From positions 3,669,072 to 3,733,071 of the forward strand of contig NC_087067.1 of NCBI RefSeq assembly GCF_963678635.1: a stretch of DNA of 64,000 bases, in the 5' to 3' direction. The translations under genes and the position numbers were made by a program. The DNA comes from Symsagittifera roscoffensis. Taxonomy: Eukaryota > Xenacoelomorpha > Acoela > Convolutidae. Under the pieces are notes generated by a model that was given only the letters and a program-made list of their open reading frames with translations, had not been told where the DNA came from and made no database searches. Of the stretch, positions 32,800 through 46,522 are shown piece after piece. Numbering within the stretch: the stretch's first letter is position 1; each line of letters starts with the position of its first letter.

Positions 32800-35700
32800 G
32801 TTTGTCTCAAAGTATTAAATAGTTACTTACCTCGTTCGTTATTTGAGACTATGGTCGTTTCAGAGAAGTATAAAAAAACTTTTCTAGACTAGAAACCACA
32901 AACAAAATCAACCTCAGAGAATCAAAAAAGATCAATTTTTTTTGGATCAACAGTCTTCTATGTTCAACTTGACAAACGACTGTTTTCATGTAGTTTGGAA
33001 ATGTACTCTCAATTTATATATCAATAATTCATTCTGCTGGTAAGAAACCATTAAAACTACAGCTCCGAAAGGCTTTTTATCACTTTCAGATCTGACAGGA
33101 ACTGAATACATTTAATTAGTTCATTTTTCCCCTCCCACCGCTTGAATAATAAGATCATCCTACCCTACAAAAATAAGGGTTGGAGAAATCATCAACAGAT
33201 CTCTTCAACCACCCCCCCCCCCCCCGCTTATTATTTAAGGGGTTCATTACTAGGTATAAAACCCACATTCTTACCGGTAAAATTAATTCTTTACAGGGGG
33301 GTTTCTTTTTAAGGTTAAAAAGATCCTCATCAAATTATGAAAGCTTCATCTCTTTGCCACTGACAGAAACCCCGGATTTTCTTTGTTTTAAGCCCAGTTT
33401 GATAAATTTTAATTTGCAGGCTCAATCATTTATAGCCTGCACGTTTGAAACTGCTTGGTTGAAAAAAATCAAAGCGCAAGAGAAGCCTTTGAGAACAATT
33501 TTTGCGAGCTAGGTTGTTCAACAAAAGAGACACAGATCATCATGTTCTTATCCGTTTTTTATTATTCCGAACAAACCGAATTTTCTATAGCACCTTGTCT
33601 GCAGCGCAAAACTTGTGGTCAAAAATTATTTTATGGTGCTTTTAGTCGATCTAAATAAAGCCGACAAACTTTTTCTGAAAATCCGTCCTGGCCAACTCGA
33701 GAAATTCCTAGATTCGCCTTACGACTTGCTAGCAACCGTTGAGTTTTTCTGAAAGCCTTTTCGGCGCCAACATGTTCGAATTTTAACGAAAGAGCGCATC
33801 AACTGCAAACATTTTGTGGAAGATTACGGGAGTTAGGAAATTGCCAAGTTTCTGGCACGCGAAGCGTATTTAGCTAATTAATTAGACTGATAAATCATTC
33901 CAATTTGAAAGGAGGAAAGCTGATTCACGCAAAAAAATTTAGTGCTGATTCAACTCAACCGCACAATCAATTAAATTCAGAAAATTGAACACACTTTTCT
34001 TTCAATACATTGGCATAGACCAAAAAAATTGAGCAAGAAAAGCTGCAATTTATTTTGTAAGAGTCAGACCCAAAAATTGGCACTCAAATGAGTTTTAGGC
34101 TGGTTTTAGTTTTTGAAGAACTACGCTAGGACGACAGTGATGATTTAAATTCCGGACAAAACAATTAACACTTGAAATTTAAATTACATCGATTTTAAAT
34201 TGAGTTGATTGTGGACAAAAAATGATGACACAATTTTTATATATATTTTCAGCAGAACTAATACGGTGCATTTTAGTTTGCAAAATTTAGTCCATTTTTT
34301 AGTCAATTAGAAATAACACCAAAACAAATAGTTCAATTGCTGAGAAAAACATATCAAAGTGAGGCTTTACAACTTCACAACTTTATTTTCAATTTTACTG
34401 TATGAAGTATCAAATCCTTAATAAAAACATTTATTAGTCGTTTCGTTTTTCTAAATATTTTAGACTTAGTCAGATGCTCCTTTTGATACATTTTGCAGCA
34501 ATTCAACCAATAGTTTTGACGTAACTTTTGATTGACTAAAAAAGCCGAATATGTCAGTTTTAGGGGTTATTTTTTGGACCCGATTTTCGAAAAAAAACAC
34601 TATTATAATTTTGCTAAATTTTTAAGCAAGTTTTTTTTCATCATTTTGAGTTCAATGGTCCAAAGTCAAAGCATTTAAGGAAAACGCGTCTTAATTTTCA
34701 AATTTTATTAGCTTTGCACGGATAAACTAAATCAGTAGTTGGACTAATTCAATTATTAAGCAATATAATTTAGTGCAGTCTAAAATGGAGATTAACTGCT
34801 TACAGGAGACAAAATACTTATTTTGGATAGCGTTTTAAGTCCAAATTCTGCGAAATCAATTTGAGCAAAAAAACTAGTTTTTCCAGCATGTTTTTTCTTC
34901 CTTCCTTTTGTCTACCTTACGAAAATTTAAGCAAGTTTTATAAAAATTGCTTTTTGTGAAAGTTTTTTTCTTAAACTGCCAGTTTAGTTAGTCTTTTCTG
35001 GATAATTTAAATCAACACAACAAGTTGTATGGCAAGCGACTCGGGTTAAACAATTAACTAACCTCCGCAATTGAAATTTTTTTTTCAATCTTTCAAAACA
35101 AGTGACTGAATTTTGGGCCTTGATAATTTCTTCGGCAGACTAAGTTTTGTAACAAATATATATTTTGACAGGTCATTTTCTACATTTAGCTACTGGATAT
35201 CATTGAGAAGCTGATTTTGTTTTTTTTTTCGAGTCGCAAACAAAATAATTGTTTCTTCTGAGAACATTTTTGTATAGTTATAGGCGATTTGACATTTGCC
35301 AATTTAACCGTTTTTGGATAGTTAACGAGCAATTTATCTTTTCCTATCAGCATCGAAGTTTCGAATTAAATTGAAGCGAGTAACTGGGTATGAATAGTTC
35401 AACTGAGTTTGGTCAATTTAACCTCAGACGCAGTTTTAAGCTGCTCTAGTATCTATAGAGCTTTTTTAAACTACTTAAATTGATGCTTTTTTTAAAACGT
35501 TTTGTAAACTATTCGTCAAACTTTCGAGTCGTCACGTTGTCGCTTCTTTTGAGTTTTGAAATTTGTTTAATTATGCGAAACATATTTAGTTGCAAAAGGT
35601 TGGGTTGCCCCGGTCGAGGTGTTTGACTCATGATTCGACCGAAAAAAAAAATCAAAAAAAGTTCGGTTTTCGACTCAACATGAGACAACCGAACGAAAAC

Positions 35701-37013
35701 TCTGGTCGATTTTCAGTCGGATCATCAGTCAAACCATGTCGAATCAATGGTCGCGCGAAGCCGAGCGATGTCAAAAACGGATAATCATTGACAAAAAAGG
35801 TCGAAAACGAATATAGTGTGAACTTTTTGGGCGAATCACAATTTCAATAACATGATTTTTTATTGAACCCTATTTATATTGACAAACGAATCGGAGAATT
35901 TACAAACGAACGGGCAAAATGGGAGACAGAATTTATACTGATTGTTTACTAAGTTCAAAATCAATTCTGTGCAGAAAAATTTCTGCTGAAATTTTTCACC
36001 TTGACGGTAATTTGGGCTATCGATACAAACGGAAAAAAAAGAATTCAGGACATGTTTCAAATGTCGCAGGATAAGCTAAAATGTGAGAAAATTTGAGATA
36101 GGGGGTGGGCTTCTCTAGAACGAAACTACATAAAACAAAATGATAACTCACCAATAGGTTCTAAATGTCGTTTTGAACTAACAATAATGGTTTTCTGTTT
36201 TTTTTTAAAAATAAAATTGATAATTTCAGATTCAAAATTTGAGTAGCAGAAAGATTTAAACAAAAAAAAAAAAATAATTTTAGAGTTATTGGAAAAAAAA
36301 ACATGTAAGAAATCTTTAGTTCAATACAAGAAATTTTTAGTTCAATACAAGAAGATTTGAAAAATATGTTTTAATATATTGAATGTGTCTATAAAATACC
36401 TCATTCATTATAGTGTGGAACACTTTTGAAACATTTTTAAAAATACTTTTAGAATTGAGTATCAGATGACTAAAAAAACCTATTAGAAGTAGGAGAATCA
36501 ATAAGAATGGTTACTCGGTCAATTAGTGTGTGTGAATCAGCCATTAGAGTGAATACCCTTTAGCAAATTAGATCAGAATATTTTGTTTAAAATAGAACTG
36601 AAAAAAGCATTTAGGTTGAATTGGAAAAATTATACCAAATATGACCTGTTTCAATCAGCGCATTTTGTTAAAAGCGTCCATTTACAATCAAACTTAAAGA
36701 ACAGCTTGTGCGAAATTGAAGACAACATTGGGTAACTTAAGCTTTTTAAATGTTCAAAGTAGGTCTTTTTTGTAAATTAGATTTTAACTACTGTTTTCAT
36801 TTACGAGGGGGGCATGGTGTTCTACGGCTTGTTTTTTTTTACTTTCAAAAAAATGATCGAGGAGTTTTTCTAGGGCTGTTGAAAAAAAAACAACTCTTGA
36901 AATATTTTGCTGCCATTGGCTCCAAGGGGAAATGTTTTGCTGCCCAATGTGATTTTTTCAATTTTTTTTTTCAAAATTATCCAACTTCTTTTTGAAACTA
37001 CGAACTCTAAAAC
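32800..37013. other. AT-rich gene-free region
   Basis: No supported gene. Low-complexity features include a poly-C run near 33213-33226, a GTCGA-motif cluster at 35600-35800, and a ~20-bp direct repeat (ttagttcaatacaagaa) near 36317-36352. The frame at 32469-32822 partly overlaps the MITE fragment and is not a gene. Confidence 0.5.
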
Positions 37014-37017
37014 ACAG

Positions 37018-37068
37018 ACCTTTAAGGGTGATCGGAACTTTCAGGGCTTCATCCTGATACGAGCAGTT
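37018..37068 (+). mobile_element. 3' end fragment of the Helentron/HINE-like family
   Basis: Retains the atcggaact match, the hairpin region cagggcttcatcctg and atacgagcag. The body upstream is unrecognisable. Confidence 0.55.
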
Positions 37069-37154
37069 TTTTACAGTTTCAAACAGAATGAGTTGACAAA
37101 TCCGTTTGCTCATTTTGTTCACATAAGTTATTAATCAAACAGCTCCAATATGAG

Positions 37155-37707
37155 CAGGGATAGGATTTATATGTTAATACTTAAAAACATATGTATTTAA
37201 ATATATCTTAGAATTAGAGTATAAACATATTTCTGAGAAATATCCACATATTTCTTAGAAATTCGTGCTCAAAGCGTCATTGTTGATCCCTGCTCTTCTG
37301 CCAACGTGACGCTTACCTAACGTTTCTAAGAAATACGTTACTTTTCAGTTACCGTGTGTATTGTTTGGAGCTATGGGACGTGATAAAGTATGCCCCAGTG
37401 TTATTTCAAACTTACCAGGAGGCAAAGAAATTTGGGAATATGTCTCTGGAAGCCAGAAACTTCGGTGCAAGCCTTGTGGTTATCTACTGGAACTCAACGG
37501 CGGGTTTTGATCCCGCAGCGAGAGAGACTTACAGTCGAAAACTTGAAATTTCACATGGTGATTATGTGGAACAAGCTTGAAAATATGTAAGAAAAATCAC
37601 TCCCTGATGTTGTCAATTAACATATTTTTGAACATATTTTTAGTTTTTTTGAAGCATGTTTTAGTACATATTTTGCCTTATTTTTAAACATATAAATCCT
37701 ATCCCTG
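37155..37707 (+). mobile_element. Non-autonomous hAT element with 8-bp TSD and BED-finger remnant
   Basis: Ends are inverted repeats: cagggataggatttatatg at the left and its complement (with one extra t further in) at the right. They are flanked by exact 8-bp duplications AATATGAG (37147-37154 and 37708-37715). This is the hAT signature. The interior at about 37377-37510 encodes KEIWEYVSGSQKLRCKPCG, the W/Y plus CxxC half of a BED zinc finger. A His-containing piece (TVENLKFHMVIMW) follows in another frame after a stop. It is therefore an internally deleted hAT that kept a broken DNA-binding exon. Confidence 0.85.
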
Positions 37708-37715
37708 AATATGAG

Positions 37716-38429
37716 ACCCGATATAAACGTTGGCAATCAATGGTTGAACAAAACTGCTAGTCATATAGTTTCTATTTATGAAATTAATCCTCATTATACA
37801 AGTTCAAAGTTGATACAGTGTAAACCTTGCTTACTAGAACTTACATGATTAAGAGTGAAATATAAATTGTTCTTGTTTGTTAATTATAATTTCTCGTTAT
37901 AAAAAGACTGCCTGACTACGGTATCAAATAAAATGAAAATTGATGCAAGTTTTCTTTGGAAATTGTTTATCTGAAAATGGACATGATTTAACGTCTAAAT
38001 GAAAATTGAATTTTTTCCCCCATTTGTGATTTTTTGTATTGGAAATATTGGTACCAATAAATTTTCAAAAATGAAAACTTCTGTGCAGTTTTTAACAATT
38101 TGTAAAATACAAAGCTCTCATTTGTCGGAAAACGGCAATTATTTTATTCAAAAAATACTTTAATCATTTCAGAGGAAATTTGACTGGAAAATGAATAAAA
38201 ATTGTAAGCTTAAGTTTTTTCCCATAAATTTTGTATGATTAGGAATTTTTTGCTTGAAGTCAACTCAAATTACAATTCAAACGAGTTGAAACATTGGCAA
38301 ATAACATCACAAAAAAAGGAAAAATCTCAAGAACTGGAGTTCCATATCATTTGTTCCACTAACTTCAGTCCGAGCAACAAAAGAACTTCAAGTTTTGGAG
38401 TTTGAGGGCCCGATTCCTAATTCAAACAA
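37716..38429. other. AT-rich spacer
   Basis: No gene or repeat recognised. Confidence 0.5.
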
Positions 38430-38960
38430 GACTGCTCGTATCAGGGCGAAGCCTTGAATGTTCCGACTGCCTTTTAAGATTTATGGAGCAGTAATAACTT
38501 TAAAAAAATCAAAGAAATAAAAAAAAAGAAAAATTTTTGTTTTTCTAAAATTTGATTTTTTTTAAATGAAAATCATCAACCCACACGCCATATGAAGTAC
38601 AAAAGGATAGATTTCGCTCCTTGTAACAAACCAATTATGGCAAATAGCTTCTTTTAACCAATTTGGAACGGTTTCTAAGACGGATTAACTCTCCGCTTAC
38701 GCATTATTAGAGCGAAATATATCGTGCGTTAATTGTCCCAAATTCGCCAGAATTGCAATCTTTGAACCCCCTTAACTTTACGAAAAATGATTACAGGTGA
38801 AATATCTTTTCAAATTTGAGCTCAGGACAACAATACCTTTCGAATGATATTTAAAACTTTCCGTCAAAAATGGCTAGATAAAAAGTCGAAATTTGTCTGA
38901 AGAAAAAAAACCCACCCCGAGCAGAAATATTCCGTTACTTTCGTACCGAAAGTCGGAACA
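38430..38960 (-). mobile_element. Helentron/HINE-like repeat, copy 4
   Basis: Full-length copy in reverse orientation. It starts gactgctcgtatcagggcgaagcc, then gttccgactgcc, and ends aaagtcggaaca. The body matches 21508-22034. Confidence 0.75.
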
Positions 38961-38964
38961 AAAA

Positions 38965-39420
38965 GACTGCTCGTATCAGGGCGAAGCCCTGAATGTTCCG
39001 ACTGCCTTTAAAGGTTTATGAAGCAGTAATAAAATAAATATCATTAACAAATTAAATGTACAAAAAAATGAATTTTTTTTTCTGAAATTGGAAGTTTTTT
39101 CCATGAAAATCATCCCCCCACACGCCATATAAACTACAATAGAATAGATTTAGCTCCTTGTAACAAATCAATTAAGGCAAATAAGCTTCTTTCAACCAAT
39201 TTGGAACGATTTCTAAGACGGATTAAATCTCCGCTTACGCGTTAATAGCGCAAAATGTATCGCGCGTTAACTGTCCCAAATTAGCCAAAATGGTAATCTT
39301 TAAACCCTCATATTTTAAATTCCGTCGAAAATGGCTACTTTAAAAGTCGAAATTTGTCTGAAGAAAAAAACCCACCTTGAGCACAAATATTCCGTTACTT
39401 TTGTATCGAAAGTCGGAACA
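38965..39420 (-). mobile_element. Helentron/HINE-like repeat, copy 5 (internally deleted)
   Basis: Head-to-tail with copy 4, separated by only four A residues. It lacks part of the body near 39300-39330 but keeps both ends. Its right flank (39421-39632) matches the left flank of copy 1 in inverted orientation. Confidence 0.75.
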
Positions 39421-39632
39421 ATAAACACTACACGAAATCATTTGTGCAAATAATAGATTTAAAATGCATGTAAACTGCCCAATATTGTTTGATTGAAAAT
39501 TTTCAAAAAAATTTATATATTTAACGCTTTCAATTTGTGCATTCAGTAGATCAAAAATAACTGCATTGTTAATATTTTCAAATCTTGTAAGAAAAATTGA
39601 CCCAGTTGAGTTCGCAGATCTGTTTATCTGAA
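39421..39632. repeat. Inverted copy of 21302-21507 flank
   Basis: The segment from cactacacgaaatcatttgtg to cccagttgagttcgcagatc is the reverse complement of 21302-21507 with few differences. It shows that copies 1 and 5 share about 210 bp beyond the assumed element end. Confidence 0.8.
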
Positions 39633-40033
39633 CTCAAATGGTTGCTCATTAGACCTAAAAGTTTGAAAAATACAATCATCATTGATATGGCTTTCAGGCT
39701 CTTGAAATGTTTTTAGTTTTTCTGAGATCTATTTTAGTTTAAATTATTGCAAGTTTAGTAGTATTAAACAACGAAATAGGTATTTTAAAACTTATTATTG
39801 GACAACACTTGTCCTGAAGTTTGGTACCACACAACAAACGTGAAATAATGTGAACATAAGGGAAAAAAACACCATTGAAGTGGAAGGGAGTTTTATAGTT
39901 TTATAGAGAGCTCGATAAAAGTTTTCGAAAGGTATTTTCCCTAAAACGGTTATCAAGTTTTAAGAAAAAATATTAGATAGAAAACCTAAAAAGGAAAAAT
40001 CGTGACACATGGAATTATTTTTAATAGATTTGC

Positions 40034-42582
40034 GCTACAATTGTCCCAATCCAAACCTTATATTAAAAAACTATGTTTTATAGAGCAGAAAATAGCAAAA
40101 ATAGAGGAACAAAAATCTTTAAAAAACCAAAGCATATATAAACAAGAGTAATCCGATGTTGTGCGTGCTGAACAGAATGTTCCGACAACAATAACAAATA
40201 CAGAAAAAAAGAAAACGTACAAAATAAAGTAATGCTATCTCTAATCGGAATTGGTGTTATCTCAGAATAGATTTAGAATTAATAATCTGAAATAGCATAA
40301 AGTTTTCTAAGAGAAGAATTGATGAATCAATAGGAGCCTTAAATCTATCAACCAATGTTGCGAATCAGTATTTAGAGCGAGTATCCAATCAAGTTCTGAT
40401 TAAGTTGTGAATCATCTTACTTTTTAAAATTGAAAACCTAAAAAAACGAAATCACATAACAAATTAGAAGTGAATTTTACAATCTTTCAAATGACATTAA
40501 ATTGAATTTGCACTTGATGAAATTTTTCCAGTTTGAGGTATGATTTTGCGCCACTATTATAATTTCACCGCTATTTAAGCATAATGTAGATTTGAATGTT
40601 TGATGCCCGAATTTAATTGGGCTAAGTCTAATAGCAGATTCCTTCACTTTAAACCACCAAAAAAGAAGTCTTGATTGTTGCATGAAGATGGCTTGAGTTT
40701 GAAAATGGCAAAAATGACAACTTAATTAGAAGGCGAAAAGCAGTTAAGATATAATTAACTAATAATTTACCAAAATATAAAATTGGTTTTAATACGTTTT
40801 TTTTTTCTTCAGAAAACCCAAGAAGCAAAATTTTTACTTAGGATCTAATTTGTAGAGTACTATAGCGTAATAATTTTTGACTAAGATTTTTAATTGTTTG
40901 ATGATATATTTTCCTGCTTGGAAACTGAAATTCCTGAGTACAATTCGATAAGAACTGCCTCTACTTGTAATTAACTTTTGCTATTTAAAATCACAAAAAA
41001 CCGGTTGGAGTAAGCCTGTCAAAAAAAATTTCAAAAGTTTTCTATGCACGCACTTTGCCCTGCTAGTAAGTTTTTTTTTTACTAGGAGGCGATAAAATCT
41101 AGAAGGGCTAAAGCCAGCCTTTCATATTTTTTGAAAATCAAAAATGGATCATCCATGAGTTACGGTGATTCTTGAGTAACCAAAGATTTGTCTCGTTCAA
41201 ATAACGTGACATTCGACATTTATCATGCATAAATTAAAGACTTATTAAATCTGTACTTGTTATGATGTTTTCACGAATCAAAAACACAAAAACAAAGCGA
41301 GATTGGACGGGATATTTTTTTGATCTTCGTACTGACTCATCAATACACTTTTTGCTACCATTGTCTTAAAAACTGGGTGAGACAAAAGTTAGCTAAGTTT
41401 GAATGTAAAACATAACGAACTAATACTAAAATAATCAGACTTCAGTAGGCGAAAAAAAAAGAAAAAAAAAACTATAAATTTTCAAAATGATTCTGATCGG
41501 TCTCAAAGAAAAATAATTTCAATTTTTTTTTGACTAATTCGTTATATTAGAAGCAACGCGAGCAAAATTTTTGACCGAATAATTTCAATCTGGTATATCT
41601 GATAAATTCATTATGAAAATAAACCCAATTTAGGGACCTGGATGGACTAGTTTCACCTTTTGTTAGGGTTGCTAATTACCACTAACTAATAAAGTAACGA
41701 AAGAAGCAGGAAAAGACCAATTATGGTCAATAATACTAGTGACGTCAAGGTTTCAAGCAAAAACGGTAAACAAAAGCCGGTAGAACTTACTAAGTGATTT
41801 TTAATAACTCCTAATGACTATCTAAGTTACAAACGAATGGCATTTGGTTAGGAGCACAAAGCAGAGGAAGCTGAAAAAAGTCTTAATTGAAAAGCTGAAA
41901 AAAAGACTTATTTGGGTCATCATATAAGTGAAAAAATAAGTAATATTGGTCAACTGAATTCAGTGAAAATTTTCAAAATAACTTTAATGGCTTCTATTAC
42001 GTCAATGTTTTTTCCTACGTCAAAGTTGAAAATTGTTGATCCGATTTTCTTTGTCTTTTTATGAAAATTTGTTGCACTTCTTTTTTTGATATTGGGTTTT
42101 TAAGCTAATGAATCGAATTGTTAAAACTTTGCCCTTTGCCAATTACTCCTTTGCCAACAAACAAAGACTTTTTTAACCAGCACAAAAATCTACGGTTAGG
42201 CAAAAATGCATTTTTAACTTAACAGCAAAGATCGAGAAAAAATAGTCCATTAAGTATATTCGTTGATTGTTTCTGTTAGTTCAAAAACCGGTTTAAAATA
42301 GCAAAATTTGAGTTTGAACAGAAATTTGATACCCGAATCTAATTGGACTAAATATGAGTTTAAAACAATGTACTTCTTGAATCTGAACTATTGAAAAACT
42401 GAAGAATAATTGATTTTGAAAATGGTAGAATTAACAGTTTAAGTGAACGACCAAAAACTATTTTCAACTAAAAAAAAAAACAATTTGAAATATAATAACT
42501 CGAAAATAAATTGAGATTTGATAAAGACAAAAAACGATTAACTAGCAGCATTGCAATATGTAACGAATTTTCAGCCCACAGG
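40034..42582. repeat. 2.55-kb non-coding tandem duplication, copy 1
   Basis: Begins gctacaattgtcccaatcc, and the same sequence restarts at 42583 (period 2549). Both copies are AT-rich and lack supported genes; the two copies agree over nearly their whole length with small indels. Confidence 0.85.
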
Positions 42583-45270
42583 GCTACAATTGTCCCAATC
42601 CAAACCTTATATTAAAAAACTATGTTTTATAGAGCAGAAAATAGCAAAAAAAAAATCTAAATCCGATGTTGTGCATGCTGAACAGAATGTTCCGACAACA
42701 ATAACAAAATTAGAAAAAAAAAGAAAACGCGTAAAATAACTAAATTTTGTATAAGTAATTGCGATCTCTAATCGGAATTATGGTTATCTCAGAAGAGATT
42801 TAAAATTAATAATCTGAAACAAGCATAAACTTTTCTAAAAGAAGGATTGATGATTAAATAGGAGCCTTTAATCTATCAACTAACGTTGCGAATCAGTATT
42901 TAGAGTGAGTATGCAATCAAGTTCTGATTAAGTTGTGAATCATCTTCATTTTTAAAATTAAAAACCTTAAAAAAACGAAATCACATAACAATTAGAAGTG
43001 AATTTTACAATCATTCAAATGATATTAAATTGAATTTACTCTTGATGAAATTTCTCCAGTTTGAGGTATGATTTTGCGCCACGATAATTTCACCGCTATT
43101 TAAGCATAATGTAGATTTGAATGTTTGATACCCGAAATTAATTGGGCTAAGTCGACTAGCAGAATCATCCACTTTAAACCACCAAAAAAGAAGTCTTGAT
43201 TGTTTAATGAAGAAGGCTTGAGTTTGAAATTGGCAAAATTGACAACTTAATTAGGCGGCGAAAAGCAGTTAAGATATACTTTACTAATATTTTACTATAA
43301 CATGAAAATGGTTTTAATAAGTTTTTTCAGAAAACCCAAGAAGCAAAATTTTCACTGAAAATCTAATTTGTAGAGTACTATAGCGTAATAATTTTTGACT
43401 AAAATTTTTAATTGTTTGATGATATATTTTCCTGCTTGGAAACTGAAATTCCTGAGTACAATTCGATAAGAACTGCCTATACTTGTAATAAATTTTTGTT
43501 TTTGAAAACTGAAAATCCTGAGTACAATTCGATAAGAACTGCCTCTACTTGTAATTAACTTTTGCTATTTAAAATCACAAAAAACCGGTTGGAGTAAGCC
43601 TGTCAAAAAAAATTTCAAAAGTTTCCTATGCACGCACTTTGCCCTGCTAGAAAGTTTTTTTTTTACTAGGAGGCGATAAAATCTAGAAGGGCTAAAGCCA
43701 GCCTTACATATTTTTTGAAAATCAAAAATGGATCATCCATGAGTTACGGTGATTCTTGAGTAACCAAAGATTTGTCTCGTTCAAATAACGTGACATTCGA
43801 CATTTATCATGCATAAATTAAAGACTTATTAAATCTGTACTTGTTATGATGTTTTCACAAATCAAAAACACAAAAACAAAGCGAGATTGGACGGGATATT
43901 TTTTTGATCTTCGTACTGACTCATCAATACACTTTTTGCTACCATTGTCTTAAAAACTGGGTGAGACAAAAGTTAGCTAAGTTTGAATGTAAAACATAAC
44001 GAACTAATACTAAAATAATCAGACTTCAGTAGGCGAAAAAAAAAGAAAAACCAAAAACTATAAATTTTCAAAATGATTCTGATCGGTCTCAAAGAAAAAT
44101 AATTTCAATTTTTTTTGACTCATTCGTTATATTAGAAGCAACGCGAGCAAAATTTTTGACCGAATAATTTCAATCTGGTATGTCTGATAAATTCATTATG
44201 AAAATAAACCCAATTTAGGGACCTGGATGGACTAGTTTCACCTTTTGTTAGGGTTGCTAATTACCAATAACTAATAAAGTAACGAAAGAAGCAGGAAAAG
44301 ACCAATTATGCTCAATACTACTAGTGACGTCAAGGTTTCAAGCAAAAACGGTAAGCAAAAGCCGGTAGAACTTACTAAATGATTTTTAATAACTCCTAAT
44401 GACTATCTAAGCTACAAACGAATGGCATTTGGTTAGGAGCACAAAGCAGAGGAAGCTGAAAAAAGTCTTATTTGAAAAGCTGAAAAAAGCCTTTTTTGGG
44501 TCATCATATAAGTGAAAAAATAATTAATATTGGTCAACTGAATTCAGTGAAAATTTTCAAAATAACTTTAATGGCTTCTATTACGTCAATGTTTTCTCCT
44601 ACGTCAAAGTTAAAAATTGTTGATCCGATTTTCTTTGTCTTTTTATGAAAGTTTGTTGCACTTCTTTTTTTGATATTTTGGATTTTTAAGCTAATGAATC
44701 GAATTGTTAAAACTTTGCCCTTTGCCAACAAACAAAGACTTTTTTTTAACCAGCACAAAAATATACGGTTAGGCGAAAATGCATTTTTAACTTAACAGCA
44801 AAGATCGAGAAAAAAAGTCCAATAAGTATATTCGTTGATTGTTCTGTTAGTTCAAAAACCGGTTTAAAATAGCAAAATTTGAGTTTGAACTGAAATTTGA
44901 TACCCGAATCTAATTGGACTAAATATGAGTGTAAAACAATGTTTCCTTGAATCTGAGCTATTGAAAAACTGAAGAAAAATTGATTTTGAAAATGGTAGAA
45001 TTAACAGTTTAAGTGCACGACCAAAAATTATTTTCAGTTTTAAAAAAGATTCCTTATTGCTTGATTCAAAAATTTAATCCTATTCGAGTCGGGAATGACT
45101 CCAGATTTGCATTGTTCTCGAACTAATTGTAGTATTTATCAGGTTGAAATTCAAAGTTCGAAAAAAAACTAAAATAAAACAATTTGAAATAAAATAACTT
45201 GAAAATAAATTGTGATTCGATAAAGAAAAAAAACTGTTAACTAGCAGCATTTTCAGCCCATAGAATTTGT
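42583..45270. repeat. 2.55-kb non-coding tandem duplication, copy 2
   Basis: Matches 40034-42582. It contains two private insertions: a ~67-bp local duplication at about 43438-43560 (gaaactgaaattcctgagtac repeated) and extra sequence around 45040-45170. Homology ends at about 45265 near ctagcagcattttcagccca. Confidence 0.8.
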
Positions 45271-46385
45271 CGCCTACACTTTTTTGATGAATTTTCAAAT
45301 GAATTTGTTTTGATACAGCGGATACAAGACATGCTGGTTGATATCTTCATAATCAAAAATAAGTAGCATATTTGAAATTTTACAAAAAAGCTGCTCTTAA
45401 AACCCCAGCGATCTACAAAAATTTTCTAAAATTTTTATTATAGTTCAAATTTCAATTGAACAAGAATCATCACACCAAATTCTATGACAACCTTGCGTGG
45501 ACAAGCAAAAGAAGAGCACAAAAGTTAAATAAAACTGTTTAAAAAAAACAGTTGAAAAAACAGAATAAAATAACTTGAAAATTTTATTTTCTATGATAAC
45601 GATTTGAATTGCGCAGGCTTCCTGGCGGACAGTTCAAATCTGAAAATCAAGTTCAGATTTTTTTTGAGTTTCAGGCATAAAACTTTTTAGATTGAATGAA
45701 GTATTTCCAAGAAAGTTTCTTGTTCAATATTTAAAAAATCCATTCCTGAAGAATGTCCCGACCATAGTTCTACAAAAATACAAACAAGGATAGCTGGTAA
45801 TTGTGCGTGTAGCACGGAACGTTCCGACCAGTCTTACAAAAAAAAACAAAAAAAAGTTGTTTTTTACAAGTTAGTGGTGTTTTTTTTCTGCATGTTGTGA
45901 TAAAAAAATCTAAACGAAAAATAGAATTAAGGCATAGTTGAGAGTCATAGTAAAATAGGTCAATTCGAAAACTGTTTTTGAAAAAAAATCATTTGAAACA
46001 CGAAAAAAAAAATTTTTAAATTTCAAATTAATTTCCAACTTTTTTTTGCAAAATTTTTTTGAATTTTCAAGTTTTTAATTCCCAAAGTTGCGCTAAAAAA
46101 CTCTGCTCACTACCTTTCTCTGTTTAAAACTAAGTTTTCACGGCCGGAATTAGGCTTTAGTAAGCTATTGTAAGCATATACTGTCACCTTATTAGCTTGA
46201 AGTTAGCCCAAAAATTAGAACTTTCAAACCGGTTTTTCTCGACACTGTCAAAAATATTTTGAAACTTTTCAATGCCGTTCGAAGTGCTTCAACTTGGAAA
46301 ATTACTTGAGCCATTCCGATTAGTTGATAAGTTGTGGTACCTGATTTTGCGTGGAAAACAAAAAAAAGAAAAAAAACTAAAACAC
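45271..46385. other. AT-rich spacer
   Basis: No gene recognised. Contains many poly-A/poly-T runs and an isolated acggaacgttccgacc palindrome-like stretch near 45816-45831. Confidence 0.45.
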
Positions 46386-46388
46386 ACC

Positions 46389-46522
46389 CAAAGACAAAGT
46401 TCCTCCCCGTAGACAAAGTTCCTCCCCGAAAATTGGAACAAACCCCATTTTTTTCCCCATTTTCAATTGACCCTAACAATTAATTTTCCCATTTTTCAAT
46501 TGACCCCAACAATTAATTTTCC
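46389..46522. repeat. Short tandem repeats (19 bp x2, ~36 bp x2)
   Basis: agacaaagttcctccccg occurs twice in a row near 46391-46428. A unit of the form cattttcaattgacccta plus acaattaattttc occurs twice near 46456-46522. Confidence 0.8.

Noticed and set aside
32469-32822. 117-codon plus-strand frame
   Set aside because: Runs through a diverged MITE fragment; no protein similarity.
36750-36995. Phe-rich 81-codon frame
   Set aside because: Produced by poly-T tracts.
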